Shown: positions 16,895 to 24,953, numbered from the stretch's first letter. The stretch: 64,000 nucleotides of DNA from JANQEA01 sp964530075 (GCA_964530075.1 CAZGXU010000002.1:1-64000); one strand, 5' to 3'. Numbers and translations: made by a program. Notes: a model not told the origin generated them from the sequence alone.

Positions 16895-17172
16895 GGATCT
16901 CGGTGGAGATCGCCTTCTCGTTCAAGCGGGAGCTTGGCGACGACTATCGAACGCTCGAGCTCCCCGAGGGAGCGACCGTCCGCGACGCGATGGTCGAGCT
17001 CGCACGGCGCCATCCGGCGGCCGGGAGCCGGCTGTTCGACGAGGACGGGGAGGTCCGGCGGAACATCAACGCGCTGGTCAACGGCGGGAACGTCCAGTTC
17101 CGCCGACGATTCGACACCGTCCTTCGCGACGGGGATCGGATGGCGATCCTCCCTCCTGTCGGCGGCGGATAG
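16891..17172 (+). CDS. MoaD/ThiS-family ubiquitin-like sulfur carrier protein
   Basis: 93 residues; ATG 16891 overlaps the amidohydrolase stop as ATGA. A beta-grasp fold is indicated by LELPEGATVRDAMVEL near residue 22 and NALVNGGNVQF near 57. The C-terminus LPPVGGG gives the diglycine tail needed for adenylation and thiocarboxylation. Such proteins donate sulfur for molybdopterin, thiamine or other thio-modifications. No E1-like MoeB/ThiF or MoaE is encoded nearby, so the pathway is not identified. Position after a purine-type deaminase suggests a molybdenum or tungsten cofactor link; this is inference. Confidence 0.85.
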   Translation: MRISVEIAFSFKRELGDDYRTLELPEGATVRDAMVELARRHPAAGSRLFDEDGEVRRNINALVNGGNVQFRRRFDTVLRDGDRMAILPPVGGG

Positions 17173-17408
17173 CGCGAAACGTCCCCCAAAAGGCTCGGCT
17201 GGAGAGTCCCGAGGTTCCCCTCGACCCTCCCCAGCCGGTGTGGTGGCTATCCGCAAGGAGGTTTAGCGGAAGAGCGGCATTTCTGCTGCCGAATTGGAGC
17301 CTGCCGCCGGGATGTGTGTTCTTTGTGAAGACGGAATGTGTATCCGGTGAGGTCGCGGAATCCGCTAGAAGTCGACAGGTGTCCCCGGATGGCGCTTCGA
17401 AACGGGGT
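17173..17408. other. Intergenic region with nested hairpin between convergent operons
   Basis: This lies between the MoaD-like stop and the stop of the convergent thioesterase gene. CGGCTGG (17196-17202) can pair with CCAGCCG (17231-17237), enclosing a small GAGG/CCTC hairpin. AGGAGG follows near 17256 but no ORF starts there. I see no known RNA family. A bidirectional terminator is the simplest reading of the nested hairpin. Confidence 0.35.
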
Positions 17409-17828
17409 TCAGGGGGCGCCTTCGGGCGACCGGGAGGGGACGCCCTCCGCCTTCTCGCGGACCCGTTTCTCGAACCGGTCGGCGTCGATGACGAACCGCT
17501 CGTGCGTCGCCCGGGCGACGGGCTCGACCTCGTCGCGGGCCTCGATCTCGAACCGGAGCTTGCGCCGATCGATCTCGACCAGCCGGGCGGTCACCGTCAC
17601 GCGCATCCCGGGCGGGGTCGCGGCGAGGTGATCGAGCCGGATCGACGTGCCGACCGTCTTCCGCCCGGGCGGGAGGTGCGGGTCGACCATCGTCCGCGCG
17701 CACTCCTCGCAGAAGCCGACGAGGACCGGCGTGGCGAGGACGTCGACCAGCCCGCTCCCGAACGCGCTGGCAAGGTGCTCGCGCTCGACGGTCCAGGTCC
17801 GCTCGTTCGTCGTCCCGATCTCGATCAT
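17409..17828 (-). CDS. Hotdog-fold thioesterase, FlK-like
   Basis: 139 residues from ATG 17828, preceded by GAGGA. The sequence fits the fluoroacetyl-CoA thioesterase-like hotdog family. TPVLVGFCEECA (about 28) and TVGTSIRLDHLAATPPG (about 55) precede THERFVID (about 115), supplying the usual Thr/Glu and His positions. It hydrolyses small acyl-CoA thioesters; real substrates are probably short acyl-CoAs rather than fluoroacetyl-CoA. It lies 7 bases downstream of the nitrilase-family gene and is the last gene of the run. Confidence 0.8.
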   Translation of the reverse strand: MIEIGTTNERTWTVEREHLASAFGSGLVDVLATPVLVGFCEECARTMVDPHLPPGRKTVGTSIRLDHLAATPPGMRVTVTARLVEIDRRKLRFEIEARDEVEPVARATHERFVIDADRFEKRVREKAEGVPSRSPEGAP

Positions 17829-17835
17829 CCGATCC

Positions 17836-18627
17836 TCACAGTCGATACTGGTCCGGCCGGCGGTCGGCGAGCACGTCGTTGTAGCTTGTGATCCGCTTGT
17901 CGCGGGCCCGCTCGATGTCGATCTCGACGACGCCGATCTCGGCCGCATCGTCCGACAAGCGGAGGAGGACCTCTCCGTCCGGCTGGACGATCTGGCTGCG
18001 GCCAGTGTAGACGAGTGTCTCGGCAGTTCGGGACTCCTCACCGACGCGGTTCGCCGTCGCGGTGAAGACGCGGTTCTCGAGGGCCCGGATCGCCATCGTC
18101 CGCTGCGCCAGGTCGGGCAGCACCAAGTTCGCCGGGTGGGCGATCACGTCGGCACCCTGCAGCGCCAGGCTTCGAGCCGACTCGGGGAAGAGGTGGTCGA
18201 AGCAGACCATCAACCCGATCCGAGCGACCCCGATGTCGAGCACCGGAAACGAGCGATCCCCTGGGGCGAAGTGCTCCTTCTCGGCGCAGAAGAGGTGGAC
18301 CTTCCGGTAGCAGGCGAGAAACCCGTTTGGGCCGACGAGGACGGCCGCATTGTAGACCCGATCGCCGTCCCGCTCCGGGAGCCCGGCGACGACGTGACAG
18401 CCGTATGTCGAAGCGAAGTTGATCAACGCCTTCGTTGTCGGCCCGTCCGGAACCGGCTCGGCCAGTCCGCGGGCCTCGTCCGCGGAGACGAACTGATACC
18501 CCGTGGCGAACAGCTCCGGCAGGACCCACAGATCCGCCTGCTTCTGCCCGATCAGCTCGAAGGCGTCTTCGATGTTCCGATCCCGCTCGTTGAACGCGGG
18601 GTCGGTCTGAGCGATTCCGATGCGCAT
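17836..18627 (-). CDS. Carbon-nitrogen hydrolase (nitrilase superfamily amidase)
   Basis: 263 residues, full length. The catalytic triad is visible: Glu in LPELFATGY (about 38-46), Lys in YRKVHLF (about 110-116) and Cys in VCFDHLFPE (about 143-151). HPANLVLP and RALENRVF complete the family pattern. It probably hydrolyses an amide such as a deaminated glutathione, omega-amide or carbamoyl compound; the substrate is not determinable. It lies within the run of metallo-beta-lactamase and TIGR04076 genes, 43 bases downstream of the previous one. Confidence 0.88.
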   Translation of the reverse strand: MRIGIAQTDPAFNERDRNIEDAFELIGQKQADLWVLPELFATGYQFVSADEARGLAEPVPDGPTTKALINFASTYGCHVVAGLPERDGDRVYNAAVLVGPNGFLACYRKVHLFCAEKEHFAPGDRSFPVLDIGVARIGLMVCFDHLFPESARSLALQGADVIAHPANLVLPDLAQRTMAIRALENRVFTATANRVGEESRTAETLVYTGRSQIVQPDGEVLLRLSDDAAEIGVVEIDIERARDKRITSYNDVLADRRPDQYRL

Positions 18628-18670
18628 GGGGGGATGGTAGCGAATCCGGCCGGGCCGTGCGACGCGCGGA

Positions 18671-19480
18671 CTAGCCGGCGGCTGCCCAATGCGCCGCTGC
18701 GTTCCTGGGCTGGACCTGCCCGATCCCCGGCCACGGGAAGTGCGTCGCGATCACGAGCGCGTTCGTCTTCGCGATCCGTTCGATCAGCGCTTTTCGGCTC
18801 TCGACGGCCTGATCCGGGAACGTGTCGCCGGTGACCGGCCAGTCGGGATGCTCGAGGAAGACCGGATGCATGAACGCGTCGCCGACGTGGAGGAGTGGCC
18901 CGGTTGTGGTTCCTGAATCGCCGTCGAGCTCGTACGCGGCGTGGCCGGGGCGGTGACCGGGACAGGGGACGAACGTGATCCCGTCGGCGACCTCGGTCTC
19001 CCCGTCGCAGAGAATCACGCGATCCTCCAGCCGGGCGACGAGCGCCTTGAACAGCCGCTGGAGGTGCTTCGGGAGCTCGTCGTACGTCTCGTCCACCTGA
19101 AGTTCCTTCCACAGCCCGGCGTCGATCGCGTACCGGGCGTTCGGGTAGGTCAGCTCGCCGTCGCCGATCTGGAGGATCAGCCCGGCGACGTGGTCGCGGT
19201 CGACGTGCGTGATCAGGACGAGGTCGACGTCCTCCGGCACCACGTCGAGGACCGCCAGCTGCGCCGCCACCTCGTCCCCGTCGATCCCGCCGTCGATCAT
19301 CACGTGACGTCCGCGATGCCGGACGTAGCAGCAGGTGAACGCGAACGGGAGCGTCCGGTCCTCGGGGAGCTTGTACTCGTCCGGGAGGAGCCCGTTCAGC
19401 GAGCGCGGCTCGTCGTCGAGGATCCGGAGGATCGCCCCCTCGACGCCGCCGTGGGTGAAGCGATGGACGTTCTCCGACAC
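18671..19480 (-). CDS. Metallo-beta-lactamase fold hydrolase
   Basis: 269 residues. The metal motif reads THVDRDHVAG (about 92), i.e. H-x-D-x-D-H instead of the usual H-x-H-x-D-H. Further ligands are in PGHRPGHAAY (about 173), HVGDAFMHP (about 196) and ATHFPWPG near the end. It resembles lactonase-like single-domain MBL proteins. It is a clear paralogue of the next gene upstream, which shares the variant motif and the HPVFLE segment. The role is unknown; hydrolysis of a lactone or thioester is plausible given the neighbouring thioesterase. Confidence 0.85.
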   Translation of the reverse strand: MSENVHRFTHGGVEGAILRILDDEPRSLNGLLPDEYKLPEDRTLPFAFTCCYVRHRGRHVMIDGGIDGDEVAAQLAVLDVVPEDVDLVLITHVDRDHVAGLILQIGDGELTYPNARYAIDAGLWKELQVDETYDELPKHLQRLFKALVARLEDRVILCDGETEVADGITFVPCPGHRPGHAAYELDGDSGTTTGPLLHVGDAFMHPVFLEHPDWPVTGDTFPDQAVESRKALIERIAKTNALVIATHFPWPGIGQVQPRNAAAHWAAAG

Positions 19481-19494
19481 GCGATCCTCCCTTC

Positions 19495-20328
19495 TCAGCC
19501 GGCGACCGGCGCCCAGCGGTACCGGTCCTCGGCGATCTTCGTCAACCGACCGATCCCGGGCAACCGGAAGTGGGTGCCGACGATCCTCGCGCCCTCGGCG
19601 GCCGCGCGGGCCGAGATCATCCGCCGCGCGTCGCGCGCCGTCTCCGGCTCGCTGTCGTGGCGGACGTTCAGCTTGCCCGGGTACTCGAGGAAGACGGGAT
19701 GAACGGCCGCGTCGCCGATGTGGAGGAGCGTCTCGCCTTCCGATTCGAACCGGTAGAGGGTGTGCCCGGCGCGATGGCCAAGGGCCGGGATCGCGCGGAC
19801 GCCGGAGAGTACGTCCTGTTCGTCGTCGAGGATCGTGCCGCGCGCCACGACGGCCGGAAGGAGTGGCCCGAGGAGCTTGTGCAAGAGTGACTTGATCGCC
19901 GGTAGGTACTCGTCGATTGCGCTCTCGTCGTGCCAGAAGTCCCAGAGCTGGCGATGGAGCACGTACCGGGCGTTCGGATAGGCGAGCGCGCCGTCCTCGC
20001 GGACCAGCCCGCCGATGTGGTCGAAGTCGCCGTGGGTGAGCAGAATCGTGTCGACCGACTCGGGTGCGATCCCTTCGGCCGCGAGCGCCGGCTCCGCGGC
20101 GAATCTACGCTCTCCACGGTGCGGTCCGTTCCCGCTGTCGACGAGAACGCGCGCGTCCGGCGCGTCGACGACGAGGAGCCCGCCGCACATCTCGATTTCT
20201 GTGCCCTCGAGCGCGTCCGGCGCGTCGGCCATGAACGCGCTGAGGGGATCGGCCGAGGGATTCCCGTCCTTCACGACGAGGCAATCGAAACGACCGACGC
20301 GAATCCGATGCGTCGCGATGTTCGTCAT
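19495..20328 (-). CDS. Metallo-beta-lactamase fold hydrolase (paralogue)
   Basis: 277 residues from ATG 20328, overlapping the upstream TIGR04076 stop as ATGA. The motif is THGDFDHIGG (about 99), again H-x-D-x-D-H. It is followed by GHRAGHTLY (about 184), HIGDAAVHPVFLEYPG (about 203) and THFRLPGIG near the end. It is homologous to the adjacent MBL gene, so the pair arose by duplication. Translational coupling to TIGR04076 proteins suggests they work together, but no function is established for either. Confidence 0.85.
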   Translation of the reverse strand: MTNIATHRIRVGRFDCLVVKDGNPSADPLSAFMADAPDALEGTEIEMCGGLLVVDAPDARVLVDSGNGPHRGERRFAAEPALAAEGIAPESVDTILLTHGDFDHIGGLVREDGALAYPNARYVLHRQLWDFWHDESAIDEYLPAIKSLLHKLLGPLLPAVVARGTILDDEQDVLSGVRAIPALGHRAGHTLYRFESEGETLLHIGDAAVHPVFLEYPGKLNVRHDSEPETARDARRMISARAAAEGARIVGTHFRLPGIGRLTKIAEDRYRWAPVAG

Positions 20329-20657
20329 GGCCTCTCCGAACCCTCGATTCGCTCGACCAGGAAGGAGACGGGCCGGAATCCGTCGCTGCAGCACGTCATC
20401 GCCATCCCCTTCTTCGCCATCCACGGCGGGTTTCCGTCGAACATCACCATCGCGACGTCCCGCTGGATGTCGGCCCACGCCCAATCGCAGGGGAAGTCGT
20501 CCGGCCTGGCCGGCCAGTTTTCGATGAGGAACTCCTGCCCGACTTCCCAGCGCGGGCAGGCGCCGAATCCATCGGGGAAGCGCTCCTTGTTGATGTACTT
20601 GTCGATCAGGTCCTCGTGGACGGCCAGCTTAGCGACCGTCAGCTTCACCTTCGGCAT
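20325..20657 (-). CDS. TIGR04076 family protein (copy 3)
   Basis: 110 residues; ATG 20657 follows AAAGGAGG. It matches the TIGR04076 pattern: MPKVKLTV start, GACPRWEVGQEF (about 31), CDWAWADIQRDV (about 56) and a C-terminal DGFRPVSFLVE. The Cys of CxWAWxDI is shared by all three copies here. These small proteins are uncharacterised; conserved cysteines suggest metal or redox chemistry. The gene overlaps the MBL gene downstream. Confidence 0.85.
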   Translation of the reverse strand: MPKVKLTVAKLAVHEDLIDKYINKERFPDGFGACPRWEVGQEFLIENWPARPDDFPCDWAWADIQRDVAMVMFDGNPPWMAKKGMAMTCCSDGFRPVSFLVERIEGSERP

Positions 20658-20677
20658 CGCGGCCTCCTTTGATGGCT

Positions 20678-20992
20678 CTACGCCGCGTCGAGCGGCTCGA
20701 TCAGAAACTTTACCGGCCGGAACGCGTCCGCGCAGCTCCGGATCCAGCTGTTCTCCGGCCGGTGACCCTCGACCTCCCCCTCGAACGCGGCGATTCGGAC
20801 GAACGACTCGACGTCGTGCCACGCCCACGGGCACATCCCTTCCGGACAGGCCACCGGCTGCCCGATGACGAACGATTCTCCGATCGTGTGGCTGCACGGC
20901 CCGAACGTTTCCGCCGCGGTCGGGTCCATGTACTTCGCGACCAGTTCCTCGTCGAATCGCTTCTTGATCACGGTGATGCGGACCTTCTTCAT
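20678..20992 (-). CDS. TIGR04076 family protein (copy 2)
   Basis: 104 residues; ATG 20992 overlaps the stop of the preceding copy as ATGA. The pattern is MKKVRITVIKKRF, FGPCSHTIGESFVI (about 34), CPWAWHDVE (about 59) and ADAFRPVKFLIE near the end. It has an extra Cys in ACPEGMCPWAW compared with copy 3. Its function is unknown. It is the middle member of a tandem array of three paralogues. Confidence 0.87.
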   Translation of the reverse strand: MKKVRITVIKKRFDEELVAKYMDPTAAETFGPCSHTIGESFVIGQPVACPEGMCPWAWHDVESFVRIAAFEGEVEGHRPENSWIRSCADAFRPVKFLIEPLDAA

Positions 20993-21271
20993 TCAGTCCC
21001 CCCTTTCCCATTCTGCAGCCTCTCCAACAGGAAGACGACCGGTTTGATTCCGTCGATGCATGCCGACAGCCGCGTGCCCGGATGTATGAGACAGTCCAGT
21101 GCCCCGACGAGGCGCATCATCGTGACGTCGCGCTGGACGTCGGCCCAGGCCCAAGAGCAGAACCGATCAGGCTTGCACGCGCCGGTCTCGAGGACTTGTC
21201 CGTCCGCGAACGTGCCGCAGACGTCGAACGCCCGTCCTTCGCACACGCAGATTGAAGTCCGGGAAGTGCAT
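20989..21271 (-). pseudogene. TIGR04076 family gene (copy 1) with an apparent frameshift
   Basis: The C-terminal 80 or so residues read normally (CGTFADGQV, then CSWAWADVQRDV, then DGIKPVVFLLE). The expected N-terminus (KKMHFPDFNLRV, from ATG 21271) lies in another frame, and the frames switch near 21240. Splicing the two gives a normal TIGR04076 start. GAGAGGAGG lies upstream of the N-terminal part; a CTG at 21280 would give even better spacing. Otherwise only an internal GTG at 21246 could start an 85-residue protein lacking the first strand. A real mutation and a sequencing error cannot be told apart here. Confidence 0.65.
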
Positions 21272-21426
21272 CTTCTTCAGCCTGGCCTCCTCTCGCTCTT
21301 GGGGTGGGTGACCCGGTGTGGCCGGCGCCTCCGACGTGCTGGATCCGGCGGGTTGCAACGACAGAGACGTGCAATGAGGCATTCTACGCGATCGACCGTT
21401 CCTGTTGGGTCTCCGAGCCGCCGATC

Positions 21427-21459
21427 GAGCGATCTGAGCCGGGACGGCGGAGATCGCTC
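21427..21459. terminator. Large hairpin downstream of the lpt fusion operon
   Basis: A 9-bp stem (21427-21435 with 21451-21459) with a GC-rich 15-base loop lies about 95 bases beyond the microprotein stop. It is a candidate terminator of the minus-strand lpt transcript. The remaining 21281-21553 region contains a TAGAAT box on the minus strand (21386-21381) that may serve the TIGR04076 operon, and nothing else I can support. Confidence 0.4.
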
Positions 21460-21553
21460 GGGTTGCCGGGGACCCGATACGGACCCGGGTGACTCCGAAT
21501 GAAACGGCGAGGCAAGCGTCTCCACAGACAAATCGATCGCCGCGTTCGTGGAG

Positions 21554-21649
21554 CTATCCGCAGGTGCCGCTGCAGCAGCCGGTGCAGAACTTGATAAGCA
21601 GGATGACGGCGATCGCGACGTAGACGAGCGCCGAAAGATCGAGATCCAT
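21554..21649 (-). CDS. 31-residue membrane microprotein with Cys-rich tail
   Basis: ATG 21649 is preceded by AAAGGAGGGAGC, one of the strongest Shine-Dalgarno sequences in the window, and the frame ends at TAG 21554-21556. The product has an acidic start (MDLDLS), one hydrophobic helix (ALVYVAIAVILLI, residues 7-19), a lysine, and a tail with four cysteines at positions 22, 25, 26 and 30. The codons are high-GC3 like real genes. It sits 42 bases downstream of the LptF-LptD fusion gene and is probably cotranscribed. A role in disulfide formation or assembly of that protein is speculation. I recognise no family. Confidence 0.7.
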   Translation of the reverse strand: MDLDLSALVYVAIAVILLIKFCTGCCSGTCG

Positions 21650-21691
21650 GCTCCCTCCTTTCACTCGAACGCCGGAGCGCGGGATCCGAGT

Positions 21692-24600
21692 TCACTCTCC
21701 CACCTGAAGGCTTACGCTCTCCGTGCCGTACCGGAGGATCGCTTCCGGGAAGGCGAGGATCGATGCATACAGCCAGATCTGATCGTAGGCTCGCTCGATC
21801 CCGACCTGGATGCAATCCCCGATGTCCCGAAAGAGCCGGTAACGGGGGTTCGCGACGTGCGGGGTCTGATCCGCCTCGTAGTCCGCACTGATCGCCGCGC
21901 CCCAGCCGGCCGGCGTTCGCGTTTCGACCGTCCCGGAGAGCGAGCCGAGCCCCCCGTCCTCCAGCGTCGCTTGAACGAGAACGTCCGTTCGATTCTCCGT
22001 CGCTGTCAGCTCGACGTCGATCGGATCGAATCGAGCGAGGGCCGGATCGTACGGAATCTCCCACGAGGCCCCGAAGGACTCGGTCGACCAATTCCCTTGG
22101 AGGACGACCGTGTCGAGAAGGGCGGCGGAGAGGTCGTAGGAAAGGGAGAGCGTCCACGAGGTCTCGTTCCCCCACGAGAGCGTGACCGAGACGGGATCGA
22201 GCGCATCGGCGATCAGATCGAACCCGCTCTCGATGCGGAGACTGGGCGGACCCGCACGGCGGACCTGCCAGCCGATGTGCTGCTCCGCGTCGATCCGATC
22301 GAACTCGAACGGGCTCTGCGCCGTGGTGAAGGACCCGTCGTAGTCCAGCCTCAGACCGTCCCGCGTCACGGGGATCGAGACGGTCAGCGCGCCCCGGGTG
22401 AGGTCGATTGTATCGCCGATGTATCGCGTGAAGGAGACGCTGCACGAGGGTGCGACGGAGAAGCCGGCCGCCTCGAACGCGTCGACCCCGACCGACGCGC
22501 CTCCGTTCACGCGGAAGGCCTGACCGGTCGGGGTACCGCCTTCCCATTCCCTGACCCAGCCTATGCTTCCCCGGGGCGTCAGCGAGGCCGGACCGATCCG
22601 GATCGCCTCGCGGGCGAGCGATACTTCGGGAAGGCGCTCGGTGATCACGTCTTCGTCGTCCTCGTCGCCGTCCTCCCAGCTTCGGGCGCCCGTCACGGTG
22701 ATCCGCCAATCGTCCAGCCGTCCGGAGGCGCTCGCTGCGAAGGAGAGGGATTCGTCGTTGCCTTGCAGTTCGTACTCGAGTTCGCCGCCCCCGCGCCACG
22801 TCTCGCCGATGTCGAACGAATCGGCGAGCGACAGGCGGACGATCCGATCCCCGACCTTCGCCGGGAAGTAGTAGGCGTCGATCGAGCCCTTGTGTCCCGC
22901 GGTTTCGTAGCGGAGGACGAATCCGGCGCCGAGCTCGTGGAACGCGTTGTAATAGTCGAGCAGGAGGCTCCCGTAGAGCGATTCGCTCAGGTAGAAGGGG
23001 ATGTTCCACTTGAGGAACCAGCCCCGCAGGCCGCTCCGGCCGATCGCCGGAAACAGCGGGCTCTCGAGCGTTTCCTCGAGCGGCTGGACGTAGACGGGGA
23101 GCCAGAACGTCGAGACGCCGGCGACCCGCGCGGTCAGCCCGTAGGCGACGAGGAGCCGATCCGGGTAGAGCTGCAAGCGAGAGGCGCGAAGGGTGTACGG
23201 CTGGGAGCGGAACGGGAGCCCGCAGCAATTGCAGGTGGTCACTTCTCCCTGACGGATCTCGATCAGGCTCGGATCGCCGGCCTCGTCGAACGTGACCCGA
23301 CCGGACTCGCCGCGGAAGTAGAGGGTGTGATCCTCGCCGGCCGAGTTGACGAACGGGCTCTCCCCACGGAACTGACCCGCTTCGAGGGAGCGGGTCAGCG
23401 TTCCGGTCTCCGTGACTTCGATGACCGCCGCGAGTCGATCCCCGGAGAGCGTGAGTTCGTCCTCGATCGCGAGGCGGACGTCCCCGGTCGCCTCGAAGAG
23501 CCACTGCCCGTCCGGCGCCTGATGGAGGTCGAGCGCATCGGCGGCGAGGGTGACGTCTTCGAACGTCGCCTCCACGGCCCCCTCGGCGTGGACCTCGGTG
23601 CGGTCCGAGGAGATGAACAGCTCGTCGGCGTTGAGGTACAGCGGGACGTCGTCCGCATCGACGGTGAACGCGAGGAGTCCAAGGAGGGCGAGAAACGGGA
23701 CGAACCGGCGCAGCCGCCTCAGGAGATCGCGCGACGCCAGGCGATCGACGCGCAGGAAGAGGAGGAGCCCGAGCCCTCCGAAGAGGAGATCCGGAAGCCA
23801 CGCGGCGAGGGCGGGATGCATCGCGCCGCGCTGGCCGAGGGCCTGGGTCCACCAGAGCAGGCCGGTGAAGATGCTGATCAACAGCAGGCTGGCGATGATC
23901 CCGACGGCCCGGCCTCGCGCGCCGAACGTGAAGGAGAGCGTCCCCCCGAGGAGGACGAAGACGATCGTCGCCAGCGGGAGGGCGATCTTGTGGTGGATCT
24001 CGAGGACGTACGGATCGGCGCGCTGCCCGGATTTCGACGCCTGCTCGACGCGTACGAGGAGCTCGGAGATCCCCATCTCGTCGGGCGCGCGCGATTGACT
24101 GAGGATCTGCTCGACGCTCTGGTCGACCGGGATCGAGAGCCGGTCGAATCCGCCCGAATAGACGAGCTTCCCGTCCGCGTCGAAGCCGTAGGTCCGGCCG
24201 GCCTCGAGCTCCCACGTCGTCTCGGTCCACTCCCCCGTCTCGGCGGTGATCAGGGCGATCTGCGTCTCGGCCCCCGGGACGGCCGGGAAGAGGTTCCCCT
24301 CGGTGTCGTAGATGAGGATGTCGTGGAGCGTCCGGGTGTTGGCGTCGTACCGGCGGACGTAGAAGAAGAGGTTGTCCGGCCCGGAGAAGATGGCGTTCGG
24401 GGTGATCCGCGGGACCGACTGGCGGAAGACGATCTCGAGGTAGGTCCGCTGGAACGCCCGCTCGGAGGCCGGGGCGGCCCAGTTGTTGATCGCGAAGTCG
24501 AACGCGCTGATCACGGCCGCCGCGGCGATCAGCGGCATCAGCATACGTCGGAGCGAGATCCCGATCGACTCGAACGCCATGATCTCCCGATCGTGCATCA

Positions 24601-24844
24601 ACCGCCCGAGACCGAGGAACGTGGCGAATAAAGCGGCCATCGGGACCGCGAGGACGAAGAGCTTCGGGAGCTCGAGGATCACGAGGCGGAGGAGGGTCAG
24701 CATCCCGATCCCCCGATCGACCATCAGCGGGGTGAGCGACAGGACGATGTTCAGAAGGAGGAACAGCAGCAACCCGACGAGCGCGAGCACGAACGGGCCG
24801 ACCATCTCCCGCAGCAGGTAGCGATCGCAGCGACGCAGGGCCAT
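21692..24844 (-). CDS. LptF/LptG permease fused to LptA/LptD-type outer-membrane protein
   Basis: 1050 residues in one frame. Residues 1-375 are a YjgP/YjgQ (LptF/G) permease: an RYLLREM start, TM helices near 14-36, 50-72 and 90-115, a periplasmic beta domain, then IALPLATIVFVLLGG and the last TM helices. At 376-397 an RRLRRF plus hydrophobic stretch ending TVDA looks like a signal peptide with a V-x-A cleavage site. Residues 398-560 are OstA/LptA-like (DDVPLYLNADELF, VHAEGAVEATF). Residues 560-1050 are LptD-like beta-barrel, with a TCNCCGLP cluster and VSTFWLPVYVQPLEE. It would move LPS-like glycolipid from inner to outer membrane. Bacteria normally encode these parts separately. Confidence 0.88.
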   Translation of the reverse strand: MALRRCDRYLLREMVGPFVLALVGLLLFLLLNIVLSLTPLMVDRGIGMLTLLRLVILELPKLFVLAVPMAALFATFLGLGRLMHDREIMAFESIGISLRRMLMPLIAAAAVISAFDFAINNWAAPASERAFQRTYLEIVFRQSVPRITPNAIFSGPDNLFFYVRRYDANTRTLHDILIYDTEGNLFPAVPGAETQIALITAETGEWTETTWELEAGRTYGFDADGKLVYSGGFDRLSIPVDQSVEQILSQSRAPDEMGISELLVRVEQASKSGQRADPYVLEIHHKIALPLATIVFVLLGGTLSFTFGARGRAVGIIASLLLISIFTGLLWWTQALGQRGAMHPALAAWLPDLLFGGLGLLLFLRVDRLASRDLLRRLRRFVPFLALLGLLAFTVDADDVPLYLNADELFISSDRTEVHAEGAVEATFEDVTLAADALDLHQAPDGQWLFEATGDVRLAIEDELTLSGDRLAAVIEVTETGTLTRSLEAGQFRGESPFVNSAGEDHTLYFRGESGRVTFDEAGDPSLIEIRQGEVTTCNCCGLPFRSQPYTLRASRLQLYPDRLLVAYGLTARVAGVSTFWLPVYVQPLEETLESPLFPAIGRSGLRGWFLKWNIPFYLSESLYGSLLLDYYNAFHELGAGFVLRYETAGHKGSIDAYYFPAKVGDRIVRLSLADSFDIGETWRGGGELEYELQGNDESLSFAASASGRLDDWRITVTGARSWEDGDEDDEDVITERLPEVSLAREAIRIGPASLTPRGSIGWVREWEGGTPTGQAFRVNGGASVGVDAFEAAGFSVAPSCSVSFTRYIGDTIDLTRGALTVSIPVTRDGLRLDYDGSFTTAQSPFEFDRIDAEQHIGWQVRRAGPPSLRIESGFDLIADALDPVSVTLSWGNETSWTLSLSYDLSAALLDTVVLQGNWSTESFGASWEIPYDPALARFDPIDVELTATENRTDVLVQATLEDGGLGSLSGTVETRTPAGWGAAISADYEADQTPHVANPRYRLFRDIGDCIQVGIERAYDQIWLYASILAFPEAILRYGTESVSLQVGE

Positions 24845-24853
24845 GGCCCGACG

Positions 24854-24859
24854 AGTGTA
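24854..24859 (-). promoter_or_regulatory. -10 box of the lpt fusion gene (leaderless type)
   Basis: TACACT on the minus strand (24859-24854) lies 9 bases before ATG 24844. There is no Shine-Dalgarno sequence and no clear -35. The spacing equals that of the putative leaderless starts at 38733, 47454 and 63031. Confidence 0.45.
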
Positions 24860-24924
24860 CCGGACGGGTCGGTTCGCGGACCACCTCGCCGGAGGGAGCG
24901 TGAGGATCCGGTTCCCAAGGGCAA

Positions 24925-24953
24925 TTGACGCTCGTCAGCGGATGGAGTATCCT
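24925..24953 (+). promoter_or_regulatory. Promoter of the miaB operon (near-leaderless)
   Basis: TTGACG (24925-24930), 17 bases, TATCCT (24948-24953), then 12 bases to ATG 24966. The leader would be about 6 bases, and no Shine-Dalgarno is visible. This placement argues against the upstream in-frame ATG 24942. Confidence 0.7.

Noticed and set aside
17173..17408. A molybdenum-cofactor or glycine riboswitch between the MoaD-like gene and the thioesterase
   Set aside because: It lies downstream of both converging genes and lacks the conserved cores of those aptamers.
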